A stretch of DNA of 64,000 nt from Pseudomonas reidholzensis (GTDB taxonomy: Bacteria > Pseudomonadota > Gammaproteobacteria > Pseudomonadales > Pseudomonadaceae): NCBI RefSeq assembly GCF_900536025.1, contig NZ_UNOZ01000030.1, forward strand, positions 248,001 to 312,000, in the 5' to 3' direction. Positions within the stretch are counted from its first letter, which is position 1, and each line of letters starts with the position of its first letter. This document shows positions 1-8,562 of this stretch, piece by piece. The notes beneath the pieces were generated by a model. The model made no database searches. It was not told the DNA's origin and was given only the letters and a program-made list of their open reading frames with translations. Position numbers and translations under genes: made by a program.

Positions 1-918
1 TATGACGTGCTGCGCAAGGTGGATGAGCTGGACTGGCAACTGCGCAGCCTGCCAGGCGTGGATTCGACCAATTCGCTGGCACTGCTCAACCGCCGAATGA
101 TGGTCGGGCTCTCCGAGGGCAGCCCCAAGTGGTACGAGCTGCAGAACAACCAGGCGATGCTCAACATGATCACCGCCAGCGCGCCGCGCGGGCTCTATAA
201 CGAGTCGTGCAGCCTGCTTACGCTGTATGTCTACCTGACCGATCACAAAGCCGAGACCTTGACCCGCCTGGTGGAGCATGTCGAGGCGTTCGCGGCTGCC
301 AACGACACCGACCAAGTGCAGTTCTTGATGGCCGCCGGCAGTGCCGGGATCGAGGCGGCGACCAATATCGTGGTCAAGGACGCCAACCGCGAGATGCTGT
401 TCTGGGTCTACGGTGCGGTGATCCTGTTGTGCCTGGTCACCTTCCGCTCCTGGCGCGCGACCCTGTGTGCGGTCATCCCGTTGATGCTCACCTCGATCCT
501 CTGCGAGGCGTTGATGGTCGCCCTGGGTATCGGCGTCAAGGTCGCCACCTTGCCGGTGATCGCGCTTGGCGTGGGCATCGGTGTCGACTACGCGCTGTAT
601 GTCATGAGCATCATGCTCGGTCACCTGCGTCAGGGTGCCAGCCTTTCAGATGCGTACTACCGGGCGCTGGTGTCCACCGGCAAGGTGGTGATGCTGACGG
701 GTGTGACGCTGGCGATCGGGGTCGGCACCTGGATCTTCTCTCCCATCAAGTTCCAGGCCGACATGGGCGTGCTGCTGGCCTTCATGTTTGTCTGGAACAT
801 GGTCGGCGCGTTGCTGCTGCTGCCGGCACTGGCGCACTTCCTGTTGCAGTCCGAGGGCCGCCGTGGAGCCGGGCAGACAGCGCCGCAAACCCCCTCCGGA
901 GTAACTGCACATGCGTGA
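1..918 (+). CDS. RND/MMPL-family exporter, C-terminal part (5' end outside window)
   Basis: The reading frame is open from the first base, so this is the C-terminal ~305 residues of a larger protein. It reads as an MMPL/RND-superfamily exporter (COG1033-like): a periplasmic-looking stretch, then a block of membrane helices beginning at REMLFWVYGAVILL. The intramembrane segment GVGIGVDYALYVMSIMLG contains the Gly-rich GIGVDYA motif with the Asp expected for proton relay in this family. The protein would use the proton gradient to move hydrophobic substrates. Its stop overlaps the start of the MFS gene by 8 bp, so both belong to the catabolic operon that follows. Exporters of this type often accompany aromatic or steroid catabolic genes; that is family knowledge, and the substrate here is unknown. 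Confidence 0.85.
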   Translation, partial: YDVLRKVDELDWQLRSLPGVDSTNSLALLNRRMMVGLSEGSPKWYELQNNQAMLNMITASAPRGLYNESCSLLTLYVYLTDHKAETLTRLVEHVEAFAAANDTDQVQFLMAAGSAGIEAATNIVVKDANREMLFWVYGAVILLCLVTFRSWRATLCAVIPLMLTSILCEALMVALGIGVKVATLPVIALGVGIGVDYALYVMSIMLGHLRQGASLSDAYYRALVSTGKVVMLTGVTLAIGVGTWIFSPIKFQADMGVLLAFMFVWNMVGALLLLPALAHFLLQSEGRRGAGQTAPQTPSGVTAHA

Positions 919-2107
919 TGAACGTAAACCTGGATGGCCGCAATCGCTGCTCCTGCTGCTGGGCAGCTGCCTGCCGGTACTCGGCGCAGTGTTGCTGGCA
1001 CCGGTCCTGCCGCGGATGCAGGCGCATTTTGCCGACACGCCCGCTGCGCAATTGCTGGTGCCGATCAGCCTGACCATTCCCGCACTGATGATTGCGCTGT
1101 TGGCGCCCTTTGCCGGGGTGATTGCCGATCGGGTCGGGCGCAAGCCTTTATTGCTCGGCTCCATGCTGCTCTACAGCGTGTTCGGCCTGATGCCGCTGTG
1201 GCTCGAGTCGCTGCCGGCGATCGTGGCCAGCCGGGCCGGGCTTGGGCTGGCGGAGGCGGGGATCATGACCTGCTGCACCACGCTGATTGGCGACTATTAC
1301 CAGGGGGCGCGGCGTGAGCGACTGTTCGCCTTGCAGATGGTCTGCACTTCACTTTCGGCAGCGCTGTTCATCGCCGTCGGGGGCGCGTTGGGTCAGGACG
1401 ACTGGCGCACACCCTATGTGCTGTATGGCATCGGCCTGCTGTTGTTGCCACTGATGGCCGGTTTGCTTTGGGAACAGAAAGCCGTTGAAGCGGCGGCTGC
1501 CCCTGCGGTGCAGGGTGGTCTGCCCTGGCTGGCCCTGCTGCCGTTGTATGCGTTCAGCGCGTTGGCCGGGATCAGCCTGTTCATCGTGCCGGTGCAGGCA
1601 GGGTTTCTCCTCGGCCTGCTGCACGTCGACTCCCCTCAGCACGTTGGCATGGTCATGGGCGCCAATCAGCTTGGCGTGCTGATCGGCGCACTGAGTTTCC
1701 GCCTGCTGGGGCGCGTCGCCAAGCCGTACCTGCTGCTGCTCGCATTTGCCGTTGCCGGCAGTGGCGGGCTGTTGATGGCCGTGGCGGGCAACCCGTTGTG
1801 GTTGACCCTTGCGGTACTGATCAATGGCCTTGGCATCGGCCTCATGCTGCCCACGCTGATCACCTGGGTCATGGCCCAGGCCAGCTTCGCTCAACGCGGT
1901 CGCGCGACGGGCGGCTTTACCGCCGCGCTGTTCGCGGGCGAATTCATCAGCCCACTGGTGGTCCTCGGGCTCAGCCAGGGTGACCCCCTGCAACTCACCG
2001 ATGCCCTGGCGCAGGTCGCGCTGGCGCAACTGGTGCTGGCATTGGTCTGCCTGACCCTGCCGAGGCTGTTTCGTCCACTGGCCACGCCGGCACCGTCCGC
2101 CCGCTGA
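911..2107 (+). CDS. MFS transporter
   Basis: A 398-residue protein of about 12 hydrophobic segments. It carries the MFS loop 2-3 signature near residues 78-87 (GVIADRVGRK). The ATG lies inside the end of the upstream exporter gene, which implies translational coupling. It is an inner-membrane secondary transporter, probably importing a substrate of the surrounding catabolic genes or exporting an intermediate. The direction and substrate cannot be read from sequence. The 81 bases after its stop carry no gene, only the AGGAGGT ribosome site of the next one. Confidence 0.85.
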   Translation: MRDERKPGWPQSLLLLLGSCLPVLGAVLLAPVLPRMQAHFADTPAAQLLVPISLTIPALMIALLAPFAGVIADRVGRKPLLLGSMLLYSVFGLMPLWLESLPAIVASRAGLGLAEAGIMTCCTTLIGDYYQGARRERLFALQMVCTSLSAALFIAVGGALGQDDWRTPYVLYGIGLLLLPLMAGLLWEQKAVEAAAAPAVQGGLPWLALLPLYAFSALAGISLFIVPVQAGFLLGLLHVDSPQHVGMVMGANQLGVLIGALSFRLLGRVAKPYLLLLAFAVAGSGGLLMAVAGNPLWLTLAVLINGLGIGLMLPTLITWVMAQASFAQRGRATGGFTAALFAGEFISPLVVLGLSQGDPLQLTDALAQVALAQLVLALVCLTLPRLFRPLATPAPSAR

Positions 2108-2188
2108 AGGCGTGGTGGCAAACACTCACAACGGAGTCTCCATGCACACACGTTTCCCTTTCACACGCGCCCCGCAGGAGGTGCCGCA

Positions 2189-3181
2189 ATGAAACTGGCA
2201 ACTCTGGCCGACGGCAGCCGCGACGGCCGCTTGCTGCTGGTATCACGTGATCTGACCCGCGCGGTGAATGCGGCGGACATCGCCCCCACCTTGCAGGCGG
2301 CGATCGAACGCTGGACAGAGGTGGAAGCCCCCCTGCAGGCGCGCTACCAGGCGCTCAATGGCGGTGGGTTGCCTGGCGCATTCGGGTTTGACCCGGCCCA
2401 GCTCATGGCGCCGCTGCCGCGCGCCTGGCAGTGGCTGGACGGCTCGTGTTTTCTCAGCCATGGCGAACTGATGCAGCGCGCGTTCAACCTGGCGCCCATC
2501 GAAGGTGTCGAGCACACCCCGCTGATGTACCAGGGCGCAGGGGATGATTTTCTCGGCCCGCGCCAGCCGATTGCCTTGCCCAGCGAAGCACACGGTATCG
2601 ATTTCGAAGGCGAGTTCGCCGTGCTGGTGGACGACGTGCCGATGGGCTGCACTGCCGAGCAGGCGTTGAAGCACGTGCGCCTGGTGCTGCAGGTCAACGA
2701 CGTCAGCCTGCGTGCGCTGGCGCCGCGGGAGATGAAGACCGGCTTTGGTTTCATCCAGGCGAAGTCGTCATCCAGCTTCGCTCCCGTGGCGATAACACCG
2801 GACGAATTGGCCGAAGACTGGCACGAAGGACGCGTCCAGCGCCCCTTGGAAGTCAGCTGGAACGGCAAGTGGTTTGGCCATCCGCACGGCGGCGCGATGC
2901 ATTTTGGCTTCCATCAGTTGATCGCCCATGCGGCGCTGACACGGCGCCTGCACGCGGGCACCGTGATTGGCTCGGGCACCGTCTCCAACGCCGACCGCAG
3001 TGTCGGCTCTGCCTGCATCAGCGAGCGCCGGGCGATCGAGATGATCGAGCACGGCGCCGCGCGCACCGGCTTCATGCGCTTTGGCGACACGCTGCGCATG
3101 GAGGCCCGCAGCCGCGATGGCACGCCGTTGTTCGGTGCCATCGAACAACAGGTGGTGCAGGCAGTTTCGCCATGCGTGTGA
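2189..3181 (+). CDS. Fumarylacetoacetate hydrolase (FAH) family protein
   Basis: A 330-residue protein with an FAH-like C-terminal fold. The metal-binding core is visible at DFEGEFAVLVDD (two acidic ligands, about residues 133-144), followed by LVLQVNDVSLR, where the family has its further acidic ligand region. A strong ribosome site (GCAGGAGGTG) precedes the ATG. FAH proteins hydrolyse C-C bonds of diketo acids or decarboxylate/hydrate meta-cleavage products. Its place in this locus suggests it acts on a product of ring cleavage or on a side chain. The gene ends inside the next one (10-bp overlap). The exact reaction is not known. Confidence 0.82.
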   Translation: MKLATLADGSRDGRLLLVSRDLTRAVNAADIAPTLQAAIERWTEVEAPLQARYQALNGGGLPGAFGFDPAQLMAPLPRAWQWLDGSCFLSHGELMQRAFNLAPIEGVEHTPLMYQGAGDDFLGPRQPIALPSEAHGIDFEGEFAVLVDDVPMGCTAEQALKHVRLVLQVNDVSLRALAPREMKTGFGFIQAKSSSSFAPVAITPDELAEDWHEGRVQRPLEVSWNGKWFGHPHGGAMHFGFHQLIAHAALTRRLHAGTVIGSGTVSNADRSVGSACISERRAIEMIEHGAARTGFMRFGDTLRMEARSRDGTPLFGAIEQQVVQAVSPCV

Positions 3182-4152
3182 TGGTCACCGGCGCGGCGGG
3201 CTTTCTCGGCCGCCTGCTGGTGCAACGTCTGCTGACACAGGGCCTGTTGCGCGGGCAGAGCATCGAGACCCTGGTCCTGCTTGACCACCAGTTACAGGGG
3301 TTCCCGGACGACCAGCGCTTGCGTCCCCTGTGCGCAAGCATCACCGAGCCGGCGCTGTTACGCCGTGCATTGGCTGATGGCGTCGACGTGGTATTCCACC
3401 TGGCGAGCATCGCCGGCGGTGCGGCAGAACAGGACTATCGCCTGGGTCAGCAGGTCAACCTGGCGGCCAGCCTGGAGCTGCTCGAACAGTTGCGCGACAG
3501 CCACAGGCCGCCGGTGCTGGTGTATGCCAGCAGCATTGCGGTGTATGGCTCCGGGCTGCCCGCACGCATGGGCGAGCACGCTGCGACGCATCCCGAGCTG
3601 TCTTACGGGACGCACAAGCTGATGGTCGAATCACTGCTCAGCGATCTCAGCCGGCGCGGTGACATCGACGGCCGCGCCTTGCGCCTGCCAGGCATCGTTG
3701 CCCGGCCGGGCGCCTCCAGCGGCTTGCGCTCGGGCTTCATGAGCGAGCTGCTGCACGCCTTCGCCAATGACCAGCCCTACCAGTGCCCGGTATCGGCGCA
3801 GGCCTGCGCCTGGTGGATGTCGGCTGCGCGCTGCGTGGACAACCTGCTGCACGCCGCCGAGCTGCGCCACCTGGGCGCACAACGGGTCTGGCAACTGCCG
3901 GTGCTGCACCTGGCCATTGGCGAGGTGGTCGATGCCCTGGCCGAAACCTTCGGCCAGGCACGTCGCGCCCTGGTCAGCTACCAGCCCGATGCCGAACTGG
4001 AGGCGCTGTTCGGGCGCTTTCCACCGTTGAGTACACCGCAGGCGCGCGCTTGCGGCTTTCGCCATGACGGCACCGCCCTGGCGCTGGTACGTCACGCCTT
4101 GAACCTCACCCAACCGCCGCGCCGCGTGCGCGCGCCCCTTGAAAACGCCTGA
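3172..4152 (+). CDS. NAD(P)-dependent epimerase/dehydratase, DenD-like
   Basis: A 326-residue short-chain dehydrogenase of the extended type. The Rossmann motif TGAAGFLG lies at residues 6-13, and the catalytic pair Y145/K149 (SYGTHK) is preceded by Ser120/Ser121. The start was placed at ATG 3172 because the Rossmann strand (MRVMVTGAAG) begins immediately there; the frame is open further upstream, but that part reads as the shadow of the FAH gene. The overall pattern resembles D-erythronate dehydrogenase (DenD) more than sugar-nucleotide epimerases, so oxidation of a hydroxy acid or lactone intermediate is plausible. The substrate is an inference from resemblance only. Confidence 0.8.
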   Translation: MRVMVTGAAGFLGRLLVQRLLTQGLLRGQSIETLVLLDHQLQGFPDDQRLRPLCASITEPALLRRALADGVDVVFHLASIAGGAAEQDYRLGQQVNLAASLELLEQLRDSHRPPVLVYASSIAVYGSGLPARMGEHAATHPELSYGTHKLMVESLLSDLSRRGDIDGRALRLPGIVARPGASSGLRSGFMSELLHAFANDQPYQCPVSAQACAWWMSAARCVDNLLHAAELRHLGAQRVWQLPVLHLAIGEVVDALAETFGQARRALVSYQPDAELEALFGRFPPLSTPQARACGFRHDGTALALVRHALNLTQPPRRVRAPLENA

Positions 4153-4163
4153 GAGCAAATGCC

Positions 4164-4952
4164 ATGACCCCGACTCGCAAACGCCGCCTCGTCGACCTTT
4201 CCGTAACCCTCGATAACAACCCCTACACCGACCCGCCGCCGTTGTTGCCGAAGATCGATTACATGGATCACCAGCAGGGCTGGCCAGAGATGGCTGCGAT
4301 GTTCCCAGGCTTGAGCATGGACCAGTTGCCCGGGCAGGAGTCCTGGGCCGCGGAGCGGCTGTCGATCACCACCCACAGCGGCACGCACATGGATGCCCCT
4401 TGGCACTATGCCTCGACCACCGACGGCGGCAAGCCGGCCTTCGGTATCGATGAACTGCCGTTGGAGTGGTGCCTGCAGCCTGGGGTAAAGCTCGACTTTC
4501 GCGCATTGCCCGACGGCCATGTGGTCAGCGCCGCGCAAGTGCACGCTGAGCTTGAACGGATTGGTCACGACCTGCAGCCGCTGGACATCGTCCTGGTCAA
4601 TACCCGAGCCGGCAGCCTGTTTGGCCAACCGGGGTATCTGGATGCTGGCATCGGCATGGGCCGCGAGGCGACCCTGTACCTGCTCGAGCGCGGCGTGCGT
4701 GTGGTCGGTACCGATGCCTGGAGCTGGGACGCGCCTTTCAAGTACACCCGCGAACGCTTCGCCCAGAGCGGCGATGCGGCAATCATCTGGGAAGGGCACA
4801 AGGCCGGGCGCGATATCGGCTACGGGCAAATGGAGAAACTGGCCAACCTCGACGCCTTGCCAAGCAGCGGCTTCATGGTGTCGTGCTTCCCGTACAAGAT
4901 CCGCCACGCCTCCGCAGGCTTCGTCCGCGCCGTGGCCATCTTCGAAGAATGA
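4164..4952 (+). CDS. Cyclase-family (kynurenine formamidase-like) metal hydrolase
   Basis: A 262-residue protein with the cyclase-family zinc motif HSGTHMDAPWHY at residues 71-82 (H71, H75, D77, H81), also seen in KynB-type arylformamidases and in isatin hydrolase. These enzymes hydrolyse amides, lactones or cyclic diketones using a bound divalent metal. The gene starts 11 bp after the DenD-like gene and sits in the same transcription unit, so it probably opens a cyclic or lactone intermediate of the pathway. Length and motif fit the family. The precise substrate is unknown. Confidence 0.83.
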   Translation: MTPTRKRRLVDLSVTLDNNPYTDPPPLLPKIDYMDHQQGWPEMAAMFPGLSMDQLPGQESWAAERLSITTHSGTHMDAPWHYASTTDGGKPAFGIDELPLEWCLQPGVKLDFRALPDGHVVSAAQVHAELERIGHDLQPLDIVLVNTRAGSLFGQPGYLDAGIGMGREATLYLLERGVRVVGTDAWSWDAPFKYTRERFAQSGDAAIIWEGHKAGRDIGYGQMEKLANLDALPSSGFMVSCFPYKIRHASAGFVRAVAIFEE

Positions 4953-4969
4953 ACAGAGGAGGTGCACGC

Positions 4970-6607
4970 GTGCGTTTTCCGTTTCTACTCGCGGCTTTGG
5001 CCTGCATCGTAGCGCAGGGCGCCGGGGCCGCCGAGCGCCCCAACATCCTGCTGATCGTCGCCGATGACCTGGGCTATTCCGACCTTGGGGCCTTTGGCGG
5101 CGAAATCTCCACGCCCAACCTGGACCGGCTGGCGGCGCACAGCCTGCAACTGACCCAAATGTACGCCGCGCCAACGTGCTCCCCGACCCGGGCCATGCTG
5201 ATGTCCGGCACCGACAATCACCTCGTTGGGCTCGGCAGCATGGCCGAAGGCTTGCAACCGTTCCAGCGCGGCAAGCCTGGCTATGAGGGCTACCTCAACG
5301 AGCAGGCCCATTCGATTGCCGAGTTGCTGCGTGACGGGGGTTATCGCACCAGCATGGTGGGCAAATGGCACCTGGGCCTGGCACCGGAGCAAGGTCCGGA
5401 CCGGCGTGGGTTCGAGCAGTCGTTCACCTTGCTCGAAGGCGGCGGCGTGCACTTCAAGCCCCCGGCTGACCCGAGCAGCAAGATCGCCCAGCTCAGCTAC
5501 CGAGAGAACGGCAAGCCGGTCCAGTTGCCCGACGACTTCTATTCCAGCGACTTCTACACCGACAAGCTGCTGGCCTTTCTGCAAAAAGGGCAGGGCAGCG
5601 ACACGCCGTTTTTCGCCTACGCCGCCTACACCTCGCCGCACTGGCCACTGCAGGCGCCGGAGGCGTACCTGGACAAGTACCGCGGGCGCTATGACGCCGG
5701 CTACGACCCTGTGCGCCTGGCGCGCATCACGCGGATGCGCGAGAAGGGCCTGTTGCCGGCCGACTTCGTGCCTGCCGCGCCCCTGCCAATCACCCCCGCG
5801 TTGCCGGGATGGGCGCAGTTGAACCCCGAGCAACGCCAGGTCGAGGCGCGCAAGATGGAAATCTATGCCGCCATGGTCGACAACCTCGACCACAACATCG
5901 GCCGCTTGCTGGATTACCTCGAACGCAGCGGGCAGTACGACAACACGCTGATCGTGTTCATGTCCGACAACGGCGCTGCTGGCGAGCACCACGAGCAGTT
6001 CTACCCACCGGGGCCGGACACTGACAACCGCCTGGAAAACCTCGGTCGACGCGGCTCACAGGTCGATTACGGCCCGCGCTGGGCAGAAGTCAGCGCAGCC
6101 CCGTGGCGCCTGTTCAAAGGGACTACCGCCGAAGGCGGGATCAGCGTGCCGGCCATTGTCCACCTCCCCGCCAGCCTGCACCGTCAAGGCCTGGAGCGCT
6201 CGGTGGCACGGGTAGACGACCTGGCGCCGACCTTTCTCGCCTTGGCCCAGGTGGCCGACCCGGGCAACGAGTATCAGGGCCAGCCAAAGCACCCGATCAC
6301 AGGGCGCTCGATGCTGCCGGTGTTGCAGGGCGAGGCCGGGGCGCCACCCGTGCTGGCGGGCGAACTGTTTGGCGGCCTCTACTACCGCGAAGGCAATCTC
6401 AAGCTGCTCGGCTTGCGGCCCTGGGCGAAGCCCGGCGAGGCGCCGCAACCGCTGCGCTGGCAGCTGTTCGATCTGGACCGCGACCGGGGCGAGGTGGACG
6501 ACTTGTCATCCCGTGAGCCGCAGACCCTGGAGCGCTTGAAACAGGCTTGGCAAGCCTATGCGCAAAAAGTCGGCGTGGTCAGGCCACCGCAGGCGCCAAC
6601 ACCGTGA
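4970..6607 (+). CDS. Exported arylsulfatase-type sulfatase
   Basis: A 545-residue sulfatase. The start is taken as GTG 4970, preceded by AGAGGAGG and followed at once by a signal peptide (MRFPFLLAALACIVAQGAGA). An in-frame ATG at 4949 has no comparable ribosome site. The sulfatase signature CSPTRAMLMSG gives the formylglycine precursor C70 with R74. Metal ligands D32/D33 lie in VADDLGYSD, GKWHLG follows near residue 126, and MSDNGA is in the C-terminal half. It would remove sulfate from an aryl or alkyl sulfate ester in the periplasm. The next gene encodes its activating enzyme and overlaps it by 4 bp. Length and order match type I sulfatases. Confidence 0.9.
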   Translation: MRFPFLLAALACIVAQGAGAAERPNILLIVADDLGYSDLGAFGGEISTPNLDRLAAHSLQLTQMYAAPTCSPTRAMLMSGTDNHLVGLGSMAEGLQPFQRGKPGYEGYLNEQAHSIAELLRDGGYRTSMVGKWHLGLAPEQGPDRRGFEQSFTLLEGGGVHFKPPADPSSKIAQLSYRENGKPVQLPDDFYSSDFYTDKLLAFLQKGQGSDTPFFAYAAYTSPHWPLQAPEAYLDKYRGRYDAGYDPVRLARITRMREKGLLPADFVPAAPLPITPALPGWAQLNPEQRQVEARKMEIYAAMVDNLDHNIGRLLDYLERSGQYDNTLIVFMSDNGAAGEHHEQFYPPGPDTDNRLENLGRRGSQVDYGPRWAEVSAAPWRLFKGTTAEGGISVPAIVHLPASLHRQGLERSVARVDDLAPTFLALAQVADPGNEYQGQPKHPITGRSMLPVLQGEAGAPPVLAGELFGGLYYREGNLKLLGLRPWAKPGEAPQPLRWQLFDLDRDRGEVDDLSSREPQTLERLKQAWQAYAQKVGVVRPPQAPTP

Positions 6608-7608
6608 AGCGGGTTGGCATCGCCCTTGGCTGCCTGGGCGTGCTGGTGCTGGCAGGTATCCTCAGCGGGACACGTACGTCGCCGCCGCTGGGCAGTGTGG
6701 CCGGTTGCCAAGCCTACAACGGCTTGCCGGCGGGCTGGCAGAGCAACCCGCAGGCGGGCATGCTGCACATTCGTGGCGGGCGCTTTACACCGGGTAGCGG
6801 CGCGGGTTACCCGGATGAACGGCCGCTGGCAGCGGTGGCCATCGAAGACTTCTGGATCGATCGCACCGAAGTCACGCGTGCCCAGTTTGCCGCGTTCGTC
6901 AGCGCCACCGGCTACCTGACCGACGCTGAACGGGCGGGCGCCGCCGCGGTGTTCAGGGTGCCAGGCGACAACCCCGCCAGTGCGTCGCCGTTGCCCTGGT
7001 GGCAGTACCTCAAAGGCGCCAACTGGCGCTATCCAGACGGTCCGAATGGCCCGGCAGCAGTGCTCGACCAGCAGCCGGTGACCCAGGTCACCCTGGCCGA
7101 CGCCCAGGCCTACGCACAATGGCGCGGTAACACGTTGCCGAGCGAGGCCCAGTGGGAGTATGCCGCCCGCGCTGGGGGCGACTCGCAGCGCCTGGGCGAA
7201 GAACCGCGTGATGCCCACGGGCGCCCTGTCGCCAATTACTGGCAGGGGATCTTTCCGCTGACCAATGATGCCGAGGATGGTTTTGCCGGTCTGGCGCCCG
7301 TGGGCTGTTTCGCCGCCAACGATCTTGGCCTGTTCGACATGATCGGCAACGTCTGGGAATGGACCACCGATGTTCAGCGAGGCCTGCTCATCAGCCATGC
7401 CAACGGCGACCCTGGGCTGTTGCGCGGGGCGTCGGGCCAGCCCGGTCCACGCATCATCAAAGGCGGCTCGTTCCTTTGTGCCACCTCCTATTGCGCACGT
7501 TACCGCGCCGCCGCACGCGAGCGGCAGGACGCTGACCTGGCCACCGCCCATGTCGGCTTTCGCACCGTTCGCCTGATCACGGCCCCCGACTCTACCCAAC
7601 CGGAGTGA
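6604..7608 (+). CDS. Formylglycine-generating enzyme (FGE/SUMF1 family), membrane-anchored or exported
   Basis: A 334-residue FGE. GTG 6604 overlaps the sulfatase stop (GTGA), so the pair is translationally coupled. The C-terminal motif GGSFLCATSYCARYR keeps both catalytic cysteines (C292 and C297, spaced C-x4-C), and the GNVWEW motif is present; these separate true FGEs from the many cysteine-less homologues. It oxidises the CSPTR cysteine of the sulfatase to formylglycine. Residues 4-22 form one hydrophobic helix with no obvious lipobox, so it is predicted to face the periplasm. Most characterised bacterial FGEs are cytoplasmic, so this placement is unusual. Confidence 0.88.
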   Translation: MKRVGIALGCLGVLVLAGILSGTRTSPPLGSVAGCQAYNGLPAGWQSNPQAGMLHIRGGRFTPGSGAGYPDERPLAAVAIEDFWIDRTEVTRAQFAAFVSATGYLTDAERAGAAAVFRVPGDNPASASPLPWWQYLKGANWRYPDGPNGPAAVLDQQPVTQVTLADAQAYAQWRGNTLPSEAQWEYAARAGGDSQRLGEEPRDAHGRPVANYWQGIFPLTNDAEDGFAGLAPVGCFAANDLGLFDMIGNVWEWTTDVQRGLLISHANGDPGLLRGASGQPGPRIIKGGSFLCATSYCARYRAAARERQDADLATAHVGFRTVRLITAPDSTQPE

Positions 7609-7612
7609 ATCC

Positions 7613-8446
7613 ATGCGCTTATTCAAAGGGCTGTGGGGCGCATTCGCGCTCCTGATCGTTTGCACCGCTGTCCATGCCGACGAGGAGCAGGAGGCGCGCC
7701 GCCTGCTGCAACGTGCGGTCGATTATTACCAGGCCCAGGGCGACGCCGCGTTTGCAGCGTTCAGCCGGCAGGGTGAATTCATCGATGGCGAGCATTATGT
7801 GTTTGTGGTCGACACTCACGGCATCATGCTGGCCAGTGGCGGCAGCTCTGCGGTGTTGATCGGCCGCGACGTGTCACAGGTGTTGGAGCCGGAGTTGCGT
7901 GGCGCGTTCCAGCAGGCGCTGGCGGGCGAGGAGGCGGGGGTGCGAGTCGCCGAGTACGGTTGGATGAACACCCGCGACAGCCGGGTCGAGCGCAAGCGGG
8001 TGTTCTTCCAGCGGGTGGGCGACCGGGTGATCGCGGTCGGCCTGTACCTGCCGCGGGCAACGCCTGAAAGCGCGGCGGTCCTGCTCGATCGGGCCGTCCA
8101 GGCACTCAAGCAGGACCCGCAAGGGAGTATTGCGGCGATCAATGACTTGTCGCCGCGGTTTCGCGAGGACGATCTCTACGTCTTCGTGATTGACCTGCGC
8201 TCGGGACGCTACCTGGCGCACGGCTACAACCTGCGGCTGCTGGGGGTAGACTTTGCCAAGGTCAAGGACCCGGATGGCAAGCCGGTGGGCAAGCCGATAC
8301 TGGACTTGATGAAAGGGCGCAGCGAAGGCGGTTACGATTACCGCTGGAAGAACCCGGTGACCGGCAAAATCGAGGACAAATACGCGCTGTTGCGCAAGCA
8401 GGGCGACAGGCTCGTGGCAGTCGGGTACTACAAACGCCTCGACTAG
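7613..8446 (+). CDS. Exported Cache-domain protein (stand-alone, two repeats)
   Basis: A 277-residue protein with a signal peptide ending near AVHADEE. It contains two similar halves: EFIDGEHYVFVVDTHGIMLA and DDLYVFVIDLRSGRYLAHG each open a Cache/PAS-like ligand-binding fold, and each is preceded by a helix. No transmembrane helix, HAMP or signalling domain follows, so it is not a chemoreceptor by itself. It is the last gene of the plus-strand catabolic run and is followed by a terminator. A periplasmic ligand-binding accessory protein is the likely role; what it binds is unknown. Confidence 0.72.
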   Translation: MRLFKGLWGAFALLIVCTAVHADEEQEARRLLQRAVDYYQAQGDAAFAAFSRQGEFIDGEHYVFVVDTHGIMLASGGSSAVLIGRDVSQVLEPELRGAFQQALAGEEAGVRVAEYGWMNTRDSRVERKRVFFQRVGDRVIAVGLYLPRATPESAAVLLDRAVQALKQDPQGSIAAINDLSPRFREDDLYVFVIDLRSGRYLAHGYNLRLLGVDFAKVKDPDGKPVGKPILDLMKGRSEGGYDYRWKNPVTGKIEDKYALLRKQGDRLVAVGYYKRLD

Positions 8447-8468
8447 TCACTGGATGACCTTGAAATAG

Positions 8469-8502
8469 AAAAAGACCGGCTGTATTCAGCCGGTCTTTTT
8501 TT
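8469..8502. terminator. Rho-independent terminator, probably bidirectional
   Basis: AAAGACCGGCTG, loop TATT, CAGCCGGTCTTT, followed by a T run. An A run precedes the first arm, so it can serve both directions. It separates the convergent Cache-protein gene and the minus-strand dioxygenase gene. Confidence 0.92.
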
Positions 8503-8562
8503 GCCCCCAGGTCGTGTCAACAACGCCGTTCAGCACGCGCGGGCAGCGCTGGACAGTCGTTG

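Noticed and set aside
7..918. Treating the first gene as complete from GTG 7
   Set aside because: The frame is open to base 1 and the encoded part begins in mid-domain; the gene extends beyond the window.
2869..3171. Upstream extension of the DenD-like dehydrogenase frame into the FAH gene
   Set aside because: The residues are arginine-rich and unlike any dehydrogenase; they are the out-of-frame reading of the FAH gene. ATG 3172 starts the Rossmann strand exactly.
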